Assembly (NCBI RefSeq): GCF_007827815.1
Contig: NZ_VITH01000012.1
Span: forward strand, 124,001 to 188,000
Reading direction: 5' to 3'
Source: Azospirillum brasilense
GTDB lineage: Bacteria; Pseudomonadota; Alphaproteobacteria; Azospirillales; Azospirillaceae
Length of the DNA stretch: 64,000 bases
Shown piece after piece: positions 41,950 to 51,291 of this stretch. The translations under genes were made by a program, and so were the position numbers. Under the pieces are notes generated by a model. That model made no database searches. It was not told the origin of the DNA and saw nothing but the letters and a program-made list of their open reading frames with translations. Within the stretch, counting starts at the first letter, position 1. Every line of letters starts with the position of its first letter.

Positions 41950-44900
41950 GGGAGTTTGGCTTCTTCGTTGGTCTCTGGGGGAGGCAGCCTTGACGCCGGC
42001 TCCTCGACCAGCGCCACGAAATGGCGGTGGGCGCGGGCGGCGATGTCCCGGATTCTGCTGTCGAGCGCGGCGAAGTCAACCGCCGGCTCCTCGTCCGGGA
42101 AGGCGGCGCGGGACAGACCCTCGCGCAGGGTGGGCGACACCTGCCGGGGATCGAGCACGCCGTCGGTGGTCAGGCGCAGGAAGCCCTGCACGCGGCGCCA
42201 CAGCTTCAGCGTTGCCGCCAGCTCCATCGCCACCTCCGGCGCCAGCAGCCCGGCCGCGGCGGCGTTGAGCAGGGCGCGGCTGGTGGCGATGGACAGGATG
42301 TCCGGATGCGCATGGCCGTGGCGGAGCTGGAGATACTGGGCCGTGAACTCGATGTCGATCAGGCCGCCGCGGGCGTATTTGACGTTCCACGGGTTGGTGG
42401 TGCCGAACTCCTTGTCGATGCGGCGGCGCATGTCGGCGACGTCCCGCAGCACCTTGACCGGGTCGCGCGGGCCGGTCAGCACGCCGCGGATCGCCGACTC
42501 GACCTTGCCGCCCAGCGCCGGATCGCCGCCGATGACGCGGGCGCGGGTCAGGGCCATGTGCTCCCACGTCCAGGCGTCCTTGGCCTGATAGGCGGTGAAG
42601 GCGTCCAGCGCGGTGGCGAGCGGCCCGGCGTTGCCCGACGGGCGCAGCCGCATGTCCACCTCGTACAGCCGCCCGTCGGCCATCGGGGCGGTGATGGCGT
42701 TGGTCAGGCGCTGCGTCAGCTTGATGTAATACTCGTTGGGAGCCAGCGGCTTGGCTCCGTCCGACTGGCGGGTGCCCGGCGGCACCTCGTAGACGACGAT
42801 CAGGTCGATGTCGGAGGTGATGGTGAGCTGACGGCTGCCCAGCTTGCCCATCGCCACCACCACCCAGGCGCCGCCGGGGATGCGGCCGTGGCGGGCGGCG
42901 AACTCCTCCTCCACGCGGGCGGCCAGCTCCGGCACCACCACGTCGGCCAGATCGGCGAGGAAGGGGCCGCAGCGGTCGCCGTCGGTGATGCCGCGCAGGA
43001 TGTGCGTCCCGGCGCGGAAGCGCTGGTCGTTGGTCCAGCGCCGCGACAGGGTCAGCACGTCCTCGAAGTTGTGCGCCCCGGCGATGAAGCGCTGGTATTC
43101 CGGCGTCAGCCCCGCCGCGTCGGGCAGCGGGTCGAAGAAGTCGGGCGACAGCACGGCGTCGAGCAGCGACGGGTTGCGCGACAGCGTCTCGGCCAGCTGC
43201 GGCGCCGTGCCCATGATCTCCGCGACCAGGGCGAGCAGCCAGGGGTTGGCGATGAACAGCGAGAACAGCCCGACCCCCGCCGGCAGCCGCTCCAGGAAGC
43301 TGTCGAACTTGACCAGCGCGTCGTCCGGGGCGGGGGTCTTGGCCAGCTCGTTCAGCATGGCCGGCACCAGCTCGGTCAGCAGCTCCCGCGCGCGGCCCGA
43401 GCGGGTGGAGCGGTAGCGCCCGCGGTGCCAGGTGGAGACCACGGCGATGACCCGGCTGGGGTCGCGGTAGCCCATGCCGGCCAGCGTCTTCACCGTGCCG
43501 GGGTCGTCGTCGGTTCCGGTGAAGACGAGGTTGCCGGGGCCGGACAGCGACGGCGCCTCCTCGAACAGCTCGGCGTAGCGGTCCTCCACCCGGCCGAGCT
43601 GGGCCAGCAGGTCGGCGCGGAAATCCTCCACCCGCTCGTAGCCGAGGAAGGTCGCGAGATGCGCCACCCCCTCGTCGTCCGCCGGGATCTGGTGGGTCTG
43701 GCGGTCGTCGGTCATCTGGATGCGGTGCTCGACCCGGCGCAGGAAGCGGTAAGCCTCTTCCAACTCCTCCACCGCCGCCTCCGGCACGCGGCCGACCGCG
43801 CACAGCGCCTTGTTGGCCAGCAGGGTGGGGGCGATGCGCACGCGGATGTCGCGCCCGCCGAAGATCAGCTGCTGGGTCTGGGCGAAAAACTCGATCTCGC
43901 GGATTCCGCCACGGCCGACCTTGATGTCGTGGCCGTTCACCGTCACTTCACGATGGCCCTTGTGGGCGTTGATCTGACGCTTGATGGAATGGATGTCCTG
44001 GATGGCCGCGAAGTCGAGGTGGCGCCGCCACACGAACGGTTCGAGGAAACGCAGGAAATGCGCCCCCGCTTCCGGATCGCCGGCGATCGGGCGGGCCTTG
44101 ATCATGGCCGCGCGTTCCCAGTTCTGCCCGACGCTGCCGTAGTAAATTTCGGCCGCCGAGACGGACACCGCCAGCGGCGTGGCCCCGGGATCGGGGCGCA
44201 GCCGCAGATCTGTACGGAAGACGTAGCCGTCCTTGGTCCGTTCATCCATAATGCGGACAAGATCGCGCGCGATACGAATGAACGTGCGGGCGAGGTTGTC
44301 CGGCTGGGGCGTTTGAACGACGGCGTCGTCGTACAGGACGATCAGGTCGATATCGCTGGAATAGTTGAGCTCGCGCGCACCAAGTTTGCCCATGCCAAGC
44401 ACGATCAGGCCCGACCCGACCCATGGCCGCTGCGGTTCCGGCAGCGTCAGCGTGCCCGCCTCCGCGGCGCGGCGCAGCAGGTGGTTTGCCGCCATCCGAA
44501 CCGACGTCTCGGCGATGTCGGACAGCGCGCCGGTGACGGCCTCCAGCTCCCACGCGCCGGTGATGTCCGCCATGGCGATCAGCAGCGCCGCCCGCCGCTT
44601 GGCGATGCGCAGGGCGGTCATCAGCCGGTCGATGTTGCGCTCCTCCGCGCAGTCCGCCTCCAGCCGGCGCAGCAGCGTCGCGAAGGTGGCGTCGTACCCC
44701 TGCGTCACCGTCTCGCGGACGAAGGGCAGCTCGCGCGTCAGGATCTGGCCAAGATACGGGCTGTTGCCGCACACCGCATCGATCAGCGCCCGGCCCTCGG
44801 CCGAATCGGCGTACGCCTTGGCCCAGGCGCGCAAGGCGTCGCCGGTGCTGTCGCCGTCGTTGTCGGCGGCATTCGCCGCCTCGGCGCGCCAGCGCTCCAG

Positions 44901-44951
44901 GCCGCGTTCGGCGAGGGCGGTGTCGAAGGGTTTCGGCAGCGTGGTGGTCAT
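41946..44951 (-). CDS. glnE: Glutamine synthetase adenylyltransferase/adenylyl-removing enzyme
   Basis: GlnE adds AMP to, or removes it from, glutamine synthetase in response to PII and glutamine, so it links nitrogen status to ammonium assimilation. The 1001-aa protein has two nucleotidyltransferase domains: N-terminal (removing) with GMGKLGARELNYSSDIDLIVLYDD near residue 200, and C-terminal (adding) with AMGKLGSRQLTITSDIDLIVVYE near residue 720, each followed by a helical GlnD-type PII-uridylyltransferase linker. It is divergent from the AsmA-like gene and overlaps bcp. The same frame stays open for 3.6 kb further upstream; that extension is antisense to the AsmA-like gene and not real. Confidence 0.96.
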   Translation of the reverse strand: MTTTLPKPFDTALAERGLERWRAEAANAADNDGDSTGDALRAWAKAYADSAEGRALIDAVCGNSPYLGQILTRELPFVRETVTQGYDATFATLLRRLEADCAEERNIDRLMTALRIAKRRAALLIAMADITGAWELEAVTGALSDIAETSVRMAANHLLRRAAEAGTLTLPEPQRPWVGSGLIVLGMGKLGARELNYSSDIDLIVLYDDAVVQTPQPDNLARTFIRIARDLVRIMDERTKDGYVFRTDLRLRPDPGATPLAVSVSAAEIYYGSVGQNWERAAMIKARPIAGDPEAGAHFLRFLEPFVWRRHLDFAAIQDIHSIKRQINAHKGHREVTVNGHDIKVGRGGIREIEFFAQTQQLIFGGRDIRVRIAPTLLANKALCAVGRVPEAAVEELEEAYRFLRRVEHRIQMTDDRQTHQIPADDEGVAHLATFLGYERVEDFRADLLAQLGRVEDRYAELFEEAPSLSGPGNLVFTGTDDDPGTVKTLAGMGYRDPSRVIAVVSTWHRGRYRSTRSGRARELLTELVPAMLNELAKTPAPDDALVKFDSFLERLPAGVGLFSLFIANPWLLALVAEIMGTAPQLAETLSRNPSLLDAVLSPDFFDPLPDAAGLTPEYQRFIAGAHNFEDVLTLSRRWTNDQRFRAGTHILRGITDGDRCGPFLADLADVVVPELAARVEEEFAARHGRIPGGAWVVVAMGKLGSRQLTITSDIDLIVVYEVPPGTRQSDGAKPLAPNEYYIKLTQRLTNAITAPMADGRLYEVDMRLRPSGNAGPLATALDAFTAYQAKDAWTWEHMALTRARVIGGDPALGGKVESAIRGVLTGPRDPVKVLRDVADMRRRIDKEFGTTNPWNVKYARGGLIDIEFTAQYLQLRHGHAHPDILSIATSRALLNAAAAGLLAPEVAMELAATLKLWRRVQGFLRLTTDGVLDPRQVSPTLREGLSRAAFPDEEPAVDFAALDSRIRDIAARAHRHFVALVEEPASRLPPPETNEEAKLP

Positions 44952-45053
44952 GGTCGCGGCTATCCCTGCACAAGAACTGAGCAGGAAGGTGCGCGGTCGC
45001 GCGGGTCCGGTCAACCGTGACAACGCGCGGGCATCGTCGCCGGGACACCGACC

Positions 45054-48000
45054 GTGATCCGGCGCACCGCGAAGATTCTCGCCTGGACCACCGCGGGCGC
45101 GGTCGTCGTCGTCGGCGCGGCCGGCGGGCTGTTCGCGTGGCGGCTGGCCCAGGGGCCGATCGCGCTGGACCCGCTGACCCCCTATGTGGAGCGGGCGCTG
45201 AGCGACCCGCAGGGCCGCTACCGCGTCGATGTCGGCCAGCTCGTCCTGTCCTGGGTGGACGAGGAGGAGAGCGACGGGCTGACCCGCCTCGACCTGCGGG
45301 CCATCGACGTGCACGCGGTCAACGCCGAGGGGGACGAGCTTGCGGCGGTGCCGGAGCTGGGCGTCGGCTTCTCCGTGCGCGCGCTGTTCCAGGGCAAGCT
45401 GTCGCCGACCCGGCTCGACCTCGTGCGGCCGCGCCTCCAGGTGGTGCGCCGGGCCGACGGCAGCCTGGACTTCGACGTGCGCTCGCTCCCGTCCCCCGGC
45501 GCGCCGGAGAGGGAGGAGCCGGACGGCGGTCCCGACTTCGCGGGGGAGATCGTCGCCACCCTGATGCAGCCGCCGGACATCGCCCGCCCGCTGGGCCTGC
45601 TGCGGCGGCTGACCATCGTCGGCGCCGATCTGACGGTGACGAACCGGATGCTGGGCCTGTCCTGGCACGCCAACCGCGCCGACATCGTGCTGACCCGCGA
45701 CGGAACGGAAATCGTCGGCGGGGCGCAGCTTCTGCTCGACCTCGACGGGCGGACGGCGGCGGTGGAAGCGTCGGGTGTCCATCGCATGGCCGACGCCGAG
45801 ACCGCGCTGTCCACCCGATTCGACGGGCTGCAACCGGCGGCGCTGGCCAAGATCGGCCCGCTGCTGGCGCCGCTGTCGGCGGTGACCGTTCCTCTTGGCG
45901 GGCGCATCGACGCCACCCTGGATTCGCGGTTCGAGCCGGTGCGCTTCAGCTTCGACCTGCAGGGCGGCGCGGGGGAGGTCAGCCTGCCCGCGCTGCGGCC
46001 CGACCCCTACCATGTCGAGCGTGTGCGGCTGCGCGGCGGGCTGGACGTGCCGGGCCGGCGGGCGGAGCTGGAGCGGCTGGACCTCGCGTTCGACGGGATG
46101 GCGATGGCCGGGCGGGGCGACCTGCGGGAGCAGGGCGGGCAGCGCAGCGGCAGCCTGCGGCTCGACCTGACGGCGGGTGGCGAGCGGGCTTCGCTCGCCC
46201 TCGACGGCACGCAGGTTCCCGACAAGGGCGCGTCGGTCGCCGCAACGCTCGGCGGGCTGGTGCCCGCCACGCTGGCCGGCCTCGCCCCGGCGCTGGCGCC
46301 GCTCGCCGCGGCGCAGCTTCCCCTGTCCGGCACGGCCAGCCTGGAGCTGGACCCCGACGGGCAGCCGCGCAGCGGTCGGGCGGAGCTGACGGCCGGTGCC
46401 GGGCGCGTCGTTCGGCCGGACCTGTTCCCGGAACCGCTGCCCGTCGCCTCCGCGGCCCTGACGGTGACCGGGGACCGCGCTTCCGGCCAGCTTGAGGTGG
46501 AGCGGCTGGCGGTCGATCTCGGCGGCCCGACCATCGAGGGGACCGCGCGGGCCACCATCGACCCGCCCGGCACGCCGAACGCCCGCCTGTCGGTGGAGGC
46601 CGCCGTGACGGCCCGCCGGGTGCCGGCCGACGAGCTGCCCCGGTTGTGGCCGCTGGGGGTGGGGAAGAACCCGCGGGAGTGGGTGACCGAGAACCTGTCG
46701 CACGGCGTCGTGCCGGAGGCGACGGCGACCGTCCGGGCCAGCGGGCCGCTGTCCGACCTCGCGGCGATCGACGTGACGCATTTCCAGGCCGGCATCAAGG
46801 CCGAGGACATGACGGTGGATTATTTCCGCCCGCTGCCCAAGGTCTCCGGCGTGGGGGCGGAGGTGACCACCGACGGCAAGACCTTCACCATCCACACCAA
46901 GGGCGGGCGGATCGACGACGTTCAGCTCGGCGAGGGCACGATCGTCATCGGCGGCCTGGACACCGGCAAGGAGACCATGGACATCCGCGTCCCGGTCCGC
47001 GGGCCGGTGCGCACCATCCTGACCGTTCTGGACAGCCCGCCGCTGGGCTATCCCAGCCGCCTCGACCTCGACCCCAAGCGCACGCAAGGGCAGGCCGACG
47101 CGCAGCTCCATTTCCAGTTCCCGCTGCTGGTCGATCTGAAGGTGGAGCAGTTGAACCTGGACGTCGCGGCCAAGCTGCGCGGCGTCGGGGTGGAGAAGGT
47201 GGCCGCCGGGCTGACCGCGACCGAGGGTGACCTGACGCTGGCGCTCGACATGAACGCCATGTCGGTGAAGGGCAACACCAAGCTGGACGGCATCCCCGTC
47301 ACCATCGACTGGAAGGAGCAGTTCACCTCCACCGCCAAGGGGCCGCGCACCCGCATCGCCGTGAAGGGCGACGTGGACGCCCAGGACCTGCGCAGCCACG
47401 GCATCGACCTCGGCGAGCACGTCGCGGGGCCGCTGGGGGCGGACGTGCTGTTCACCGTGGACCAGCGCCGCCGCTTCGGCCTGACCGCCGGGCTGAACCT
47501 GGAGAAGACCCACCTGCGCATCGACGAGCTGGGCTGGGAAAAGCGGCCCGGCGTCCCCGGCATCGGCAAGCTGGCGCTGGAGTTCCAGAAGGACCGGGTG
47601 ACCCGCATCACCGGCCTGTCGGTCGATGCAGGGGGCTTGCGCGCCCAGGCGGTCGTCGATCTCGCGCCGCAGACCATGGCGGTCACCAAGGTGGCGGTCA
47701 GCCAGATGTCGGTGGGCCAGACCGACCTGAAGGCCGACGTGACGGTGCATGACGGTGGCAAGAGCGGCTATTCCGGGACCATCACCGGCCAGAGCCTGGA
47801 TGCCCGCGTCCTGGCCGGCAAGGCCGACCCGCCCGGCGGCAAGAAGCAGGGACCGCCCGACGAGAAGCCGCTGCCGCTCGACTTCGACCTGAAGCTGAAC
47901 CGCGTCGTCTTCGGGGATGGCCGCCATCTGTCCGACGTGGCCGGGCGGATCAAGCGCGACAGCCTGTCCTGGACGGCGCTCGACGTGACGGCGAAGGCGG

Positions 48001-48686
48001 GGCGCGACGGGACGGTGTCCCTGCGCTATCTGCCGGGCGCCCAGGGCTTCTACGACGTCGCTATCTCGGCCAGCGACGCCGGCGCGACCTTCCGCGCGCT
48101 CGACATCAACGACCGGGTGCAGGGCGGCGCCTTGGCGATCACCGGCCGCACGGTTGAGCCGCGGGCCGACGCCGCCATCGAAGGGCGGTTGGAGCTGACC
48201 GACTACGCGCTGGTCGACCCGCCGGTGCTGGCGCGCATCCTGAACTCCATTTCCCCGTCCGGCTTCGCCGAGCTGATGGGCGGCGGCAAGGGCATCCGCT
48301 TCGGGCGGGCGGTCAGCGACTATCGCAAGGAGGGGCGCCTGCTGACCGTGAAGGACCTGCGCACCTCCGGCTCCGCGCTCGGCCTGACCCTCTCGGGGGA
48401 GGTGGACATCGAGACCGACACCGCCAACCTTCGCGGCACCATCGTTCCCATCTACGGGCTGAACCGGCTGATCGGCCAGATTCCGCTGCTCGGCGACGCG
48501 CTGAGCGGCGGCGAGGGGCAGGGCATCTTCAGCGCCACCTGGCACGTCCGCGGCCCGCTGGGCGACCCGGACGTGACGGTGAACCCGCTCGCCATGCTGG
48601 CGCCGGGTTTCCTGCGCAACCTGTTCTTCCTGGGCGAGGGCGGCGACGGCAAGGAAGCGCCCTCGCCGGGGACGTTCGTGAAGTAG
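45054..48686 (+). CDS. AsmA-like/YhdP-type large envelope protein
   Basis: A 1210-aa protein with one N-terminal membrane anchor (ILAWTTAGAVVVVGAAGGLFAW) and a very long periplasmic beta-rich region, ending in an AsmA-like C-terminal domain (LRTSGSALGLTLSGEVDIET, IPLLGDALSGGEGQGIFSATWHV, PLAMLAPGFLRN). This is the layout of YhdP/TamB/AsmA proteins that form bridges for phospholipid transport to the outer membrane. The start is GTG at 45054, 102 bases from the divergent glnE start; no strong SD is seen. It is followed by an R1 repeat. Confidence 0.88.
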   Translation: MIRRTAKILAWTTAGAVVVVGAAGGLFAWRLAQGPIALDPLTPYVERALSDPQGRYRVDVGQLVLSWVDEEESDGLTRLDLRAIDVHAVNAEGDELAAVPELGVGFSVRALFQGKLSPTRLDLVRPRLQVVRRADGSLDFDVRSLPSPGAPEREEPDGGPDFAGEIVATLMQPPDIARPLGLLRRLTIVGADLTVTNRMLGLSWHANRADIVLTRDGTEIVGGAQLLLDLDGRTAAVEASGVHRMADAETALSTRFDGLQPAALAKIGPLLAPLSAVTVPLGGRIDATLDSRFEPVRFSFDLQGGAGEVSLPALRPDPYHVERVRLRGGLDVPGRRAELERLDLAFDGMAMAGRGDLREQGGQRSGSLRLDLTAGGERASLALDGTQVPDKGASVAATLGGLVPATLAGLAPALAPLAAAQLPLSGTASLELDPDGQPRSGRAELTAGAGRVVRPDLFPEPLPVASAALTVTGDRASGQLEVERLAVDLGGPTIEGTARATIDPPGTPNARLSVEAAVTARRVPADELPRLWPLGVGKNPREWVTENLSHGVVPEATATVRASGPLSDLAAIDVTHFQAGIKAEDMTVDYFRPLPKVSGVGAEVTTDGKTFTIHTKGGRIDDVQLGEGTIVIGGLDTGKETMDIRVPVRGPVRTILTVLDSPPLGYPSRLDLDPKRTQGQADAQLHFQFPLLVDLKVEQLNLDVAAKLRGVGVEKVAAGLTATEGDLTLALDMNAMSVKGNTKLDGIPVTIDWKEQFTSTAKGPRTRIAVKGDVDAQDLRSHGIDLGEHVAGPLGADVLFTVDQRRRFGLTAGLNLEKTHLRIDELGWEKRPGVPGIGKLALEFQKDRVTRITGLSVDAGGLRAQAVVDLAPQTMAVTKVAVSQMSVGQTDLKADVTVHDGGKSGYSGTITGQSLDARVLAGKADPPGGKKQGPPDEKPLPLDFDLKLNRVVFGDGRHLSDVAGRIKRDSLSWTALDVTAKAGRDGTVSLRYLPGAQGFYDVAISASDAGATFRALDINDRVQGGALAITGRTVEPRADAAIEGRLELTDYALVDPPVLARILNSISPSGFAELMGGGKGIRFGRAVSDYRKEGRLLTVKDLRTSGSALGLTLSGEVDIETDTANLRGTIVPIYGLNRLIGQIPLLGDALSGGEGQGIFSATWHVRGPLGDPDVTVNPLAMLAPGFLRNLFFLGEGGDGKEAPSPGTFVK

Positions 48687-48701
48687 GGGGCGGATTGTTC
48701 A

Positions 48702-48823
48702 TCCCTCGCCCCTCTGGGGAGAGGGTGACCGCGAAGCGGGCGGGTGAGGGGGTTGCGCTTGTGCCGGACGTTCCGCCACGCGCAACCCCCTCACCCTAAC
48801 CCTCTCCCCGGAGGGGAGAGGGG
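48702..48823. repeat. Long palindromic repeat, family R1, copy C
   Basis: About 122 bp: outer arms CCCTCGCCCCTCTGGGGAG and CCCCGGAGGGGAGAGGGG, inner arms GGTGAGGGGGTTGCG / CGCAACCCCCTCACC (15 of 15 complementary). The left half has an extra small stem (CGCGAAGCG) absent from the other two copies. It separates the convergent AsmA-like gene and tyrS. Confidence 0.82.
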
Positions 48824-48847
48824 ACATCAGGGAGATTCAGCGGTGCC

Positions 48848-50101
48848 TCACACCGCCTTGACCAGCGCGTGACGCTTCTTGCCGGCGCTCAGCTTGATGA
48901 CGCCGTCGGCGTTCAGGTCGGCGGCGGTGGCCTTGGCGGCCTCGTCGGGGATGGCGGCGTCGTTCATCTTCGCGCCGGCGCCCTTGATGAGGCGGCGCGC
49001 CTCGCCCTTCGACGCGGCCAGCCCGGCGGACACCAGCAGGTCCACCAGCGCGACCCCGGCCTCGAGCGCGGCGCGGGGCACGTCGATGCTCGGCAACCCC
49101 TCGGCCGCGGCGCCCTGCTCGAAAGTGCGGCGGGCGGTCTCGGCGGCCTCCAGGGCGGCCGCCTCGCCGTGGGCGAGCTTGGTCACCTCGTGGGCGAGGA
49201 TCTTCTTGGCCTCGTTGATGCCGGCGCCCTCCAGGGACTCCAGCCGGGCCACTTCGTCCAGTGGCAGCTCGGTGTAGAGGCGCAGGAAGCGGCCGACGTC
49301 GGCGTCCTCGGTGTTGCGCCAGTACTGCCAGAAATCATAGGCGCTGAGCTTGTCGGCGGTCAGCCACACCGCGCCCGCCGCCGTCTTGCCCATCTTGGCG
49401 CCCGACGAGGTGGTCAGCAGCGGGGTGGTCAGGCCGAACAGCTCCGCCCCGTCGGTGCGCCGGCCCAACTCCACACCGTTGATGATGTTGCCCCACTGGT
49501 CCGACCCGCCCATCTGGAGCAGGCACTTCTCGCGCCGGAACAGCTCCACGAAGTCGTAGGCCTGGAGAATCATGTAGTTGAATTCCAGGAAGGTCAGCGG
49601 CTGCTCGCGATCCAGCCGCAGCTTGACCGATTCGAAGGTCATCATGCGGTTGATCGTGAAGTGCCGCCCGATGTCGCGCAGCAGCGGGATGTATTTCAGC
49701 TCGTCCAGCCAGTCGGCGTTGTTGACCATCACCGCGTCCGTGGCGCCGTCGCCAAAGGACAGGTAGCGCCCGAAGATGCGCTTGATGCCCGCCATGTTGG
49801 CGTTGATGATCTCGTCGGTGAGGAGCTGGCGCGCCTCGTCCTTGCCGGAGGGGTCGCCGATCTTGGTCGTGCCGCCGCCCATCAGGACGATCGGCTTGTG
49901 GCCGGTCTTCTGCAGCCAGCGCAGCATCATGATCGGCAGCAGGCTGCCGACATGCAGGCTGTCCGCCGTGCAGTCGAAGCCGATGTAGGCGATGATCGGC
50001 CCCTTCGCCGCGCGCTCGTCGAGCCCGGCGAGGTCGGTGCACTGGTGGATGAAGCCGCGTTCCTGCAGCGTGCGGAGGAAATCCGATGTCAGCGTCGTCA
50101 T
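48848..50101 (-). CDS. tyrS: Tyrosyl-tRNA synthetase
   Basis: Class I tRNA synthetase of standard length (417 aa). HVGS (50-53, the HIGH motif), GGGTTKIGDPSGKDEAR, MGGSDQWGNI, and SSGAKMGKTAAG (the KMSKS motif in the bacterial TyrRS form KxGKT) are all present; the C-terminal S4 RNA-binding domain shows LLVSAGLAASKGEARRLIKG and ends KRHALVKAV. The ATG at 50101 is typical. It is a single-gene unit with anmK divergent 121 bases away. Confidence 0.97.
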   Translation of the reverse strand: MTTLTSDFLRTLQERGFIHQCTDLAGLDERAAKGPIIAYIGFDCTADSLHVGSLLPIMMLRWLQKTGHKPIVLMGGGTTKIGDPSGKDEARQLLTDEIINANMAGIKRIFGRYLSFGDGATDAVMVNNADWLDELKYIPLLRDIGRHFTINRMMTFESVKLRLDREQPLTFLEFNYMILQAYDFVELFRREKCLLQMGGSDQWGNIINGVELGRRTDGAELFGLTTPLLTTSSGAKMGKTAAGAVWLTADKLSAYDFWQYWRNTEDADVGRFLRLYTELPLDEVARLESLEGAGINEAKKILAHEVTKLAHGEAAALEAAETARRTFEQGAAAEGLPSIDVPRAALEAGVALVDLLVSAGLAASKGEARRLIKGAGAKMNDAAIPDEAAKATAADLNADGVIKLSAGKKRHALVKAV

Positions 50102-50222
50102 GGCCGCGATCCGGCTGTCGTGGTAGGGTCCAGGGTCGCGTCTGTTAGCATGGAACGCGCGGCCCCACAATTCTCGGGGCTGATTCGCTGTGGGATTGGG
50201 CCCCGATGGAATGAGGCAGGAC

Positions 50223-51287
50223 ATGCAGACGGTCGTCGGGCTGATGAGCGGCACCTCCATGGACGGGATCGACGCGGCGCTGGTCCGCACCGACGGCGAG
50301 CGCCGGGTGGAGCCGCTGGCCTTCGTCACCATCCCCTACGCGGACGGCTTCCGCGCCGACCTGCGCTCCTGCCTCGGTGGCAAGGGGCCGGTGGACGCTG
50401 TGGAGCGCGCCCTGACCGACGCCCACGCCGACGCGGTGCGCCGCCTGCTGGTGGAGGCCGGGACGGAGGCCGCCGCGGTGGACCTGATCGGCTTCCACGG
50501 CCACACGATCTTCCACGACCCGGCGCAGCGCCGGACCTGGCAGATCGGCGACGGCGCGCGGCTGGCGCAGGCGACCGGCATCGCCGTGGTCGACGACTTC
50601 CGCACGGCGGACGTGGCGGCGGGCGGGCAGGGCGCCCCGCTGGTGCCGCTGTTCCACCGCGCGCTGGCCGACGCCCTGCCGCGCCCGCTGGCCGTGCTGA
50701 ACATCGGCGGCGTCGCCAACATCACCTGGATCGGCGATGGGACGGACGACGTGATCGCCTGCGACACCGGGCCGGGCAACGCGCTGGTGGACGACTGGGT
50801 GCTGTCCGGCCAGGGCGCCCGCTACGATTCCGGCGGGGCGCTGGCGGCGGGGGGGCTGGTGGACGAGGGCGCCTTGGCGGCTCTGCTCGCCCATCCCTAT
50901 TTCGACCTGCCGGCGCCGAAGTCGCTGGACCGCGACGCCTTCGATCCGGCGCCCGTGCGCGGGTTGTCGGTGAAGGACGGGGCGGCGACCCTGACCGCCT
51001 TCACCGCCGCATCGGTCGCCCGCATCGTCCCGCATCTGCCGGAGGCGCCGCTGCGCTGGCTGGTCTGCGGCGGCGGGCGGCACAACGCGACGCTGATGGG
51101 CATGCTGGCCGACCGGCTGGGCGTGCCGGTCGATCCGGTGGAGGCGGTCGGCTGGAACGGCGACGCGCTGGAGGCCGAGGCCTTCGCCTATCTTGCGGTG
51201 CGCAGCCGCAAGGGTCTGCCGCTCAGTCTGCCGTCCACCACCGGCGCGCCCCGGCCGATGATCGGCGGGCGCTTCCACCCGCTGTGA
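50223..51287 (+). CDS. anmK: Anhydro-N-acetylmuramic acid kinase
   Basis: AnmK opens and phosphorylates 1,6-anhydroMurNAc to MurNAc-6-phosphate during cell-wall recycling. The 354-aa product starts MQTVVGLMSGTSMDGIDAAL, the phosphate-loop signature of the family, and has FHGHTIFHDP, NIGGVANITWI and CDTGPGNALVDDW. GAGG lies 6 bases before ATG 50223; an ATG at 50211 is also in frame. It converges on the NagZ-like gene with a gap of 4 bases, so the recycling genes face each other. Confidence 0.95.
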   Translation: MQTVVGLMSGTSMDGIDAALVRTDGERRVEPLAFVTIPYADGFRADLRSCLGGKGPVDAVERALTDAHADAVRRLLVEAGTEAAAVDLIGFHGHTIFHDPAQRRTWQIGDGARLAQATGIAVVDDFRTADVAAGGQGAPLVPLFHRALADALPRPLAVLNIGGVANITWIGDGTDDVIACDTGPGNALVDDWVLSGQGARYDSGGALAAGGLVDEGALAALLAHPYFDLPAPKSLDRDAFDPAPVRGLSVKDGAATLTAFTAASVARIVPHLPEAPLRWLVCGGGRHNATLMGMLADRLGVPVDPVEAVGWNGDALEAEAFAYLAVRSRKGLPLSLPSTTGAPRPMIGGRFHPL

Positions 51288-51291
51288 CGCC

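Noticed and set aside
44952..48545. An open minus-strand frame continuing upstream of glnE for 3.6 kb, opposite the AsmA-like gene
   Set aside because: GlnE homology starts at ATG 44951. The extension is low-complexity His/Gln/Arg/Gly sequence produced by high-GC antisense codon bias; the plus strand has a clear AsmA-like protein.
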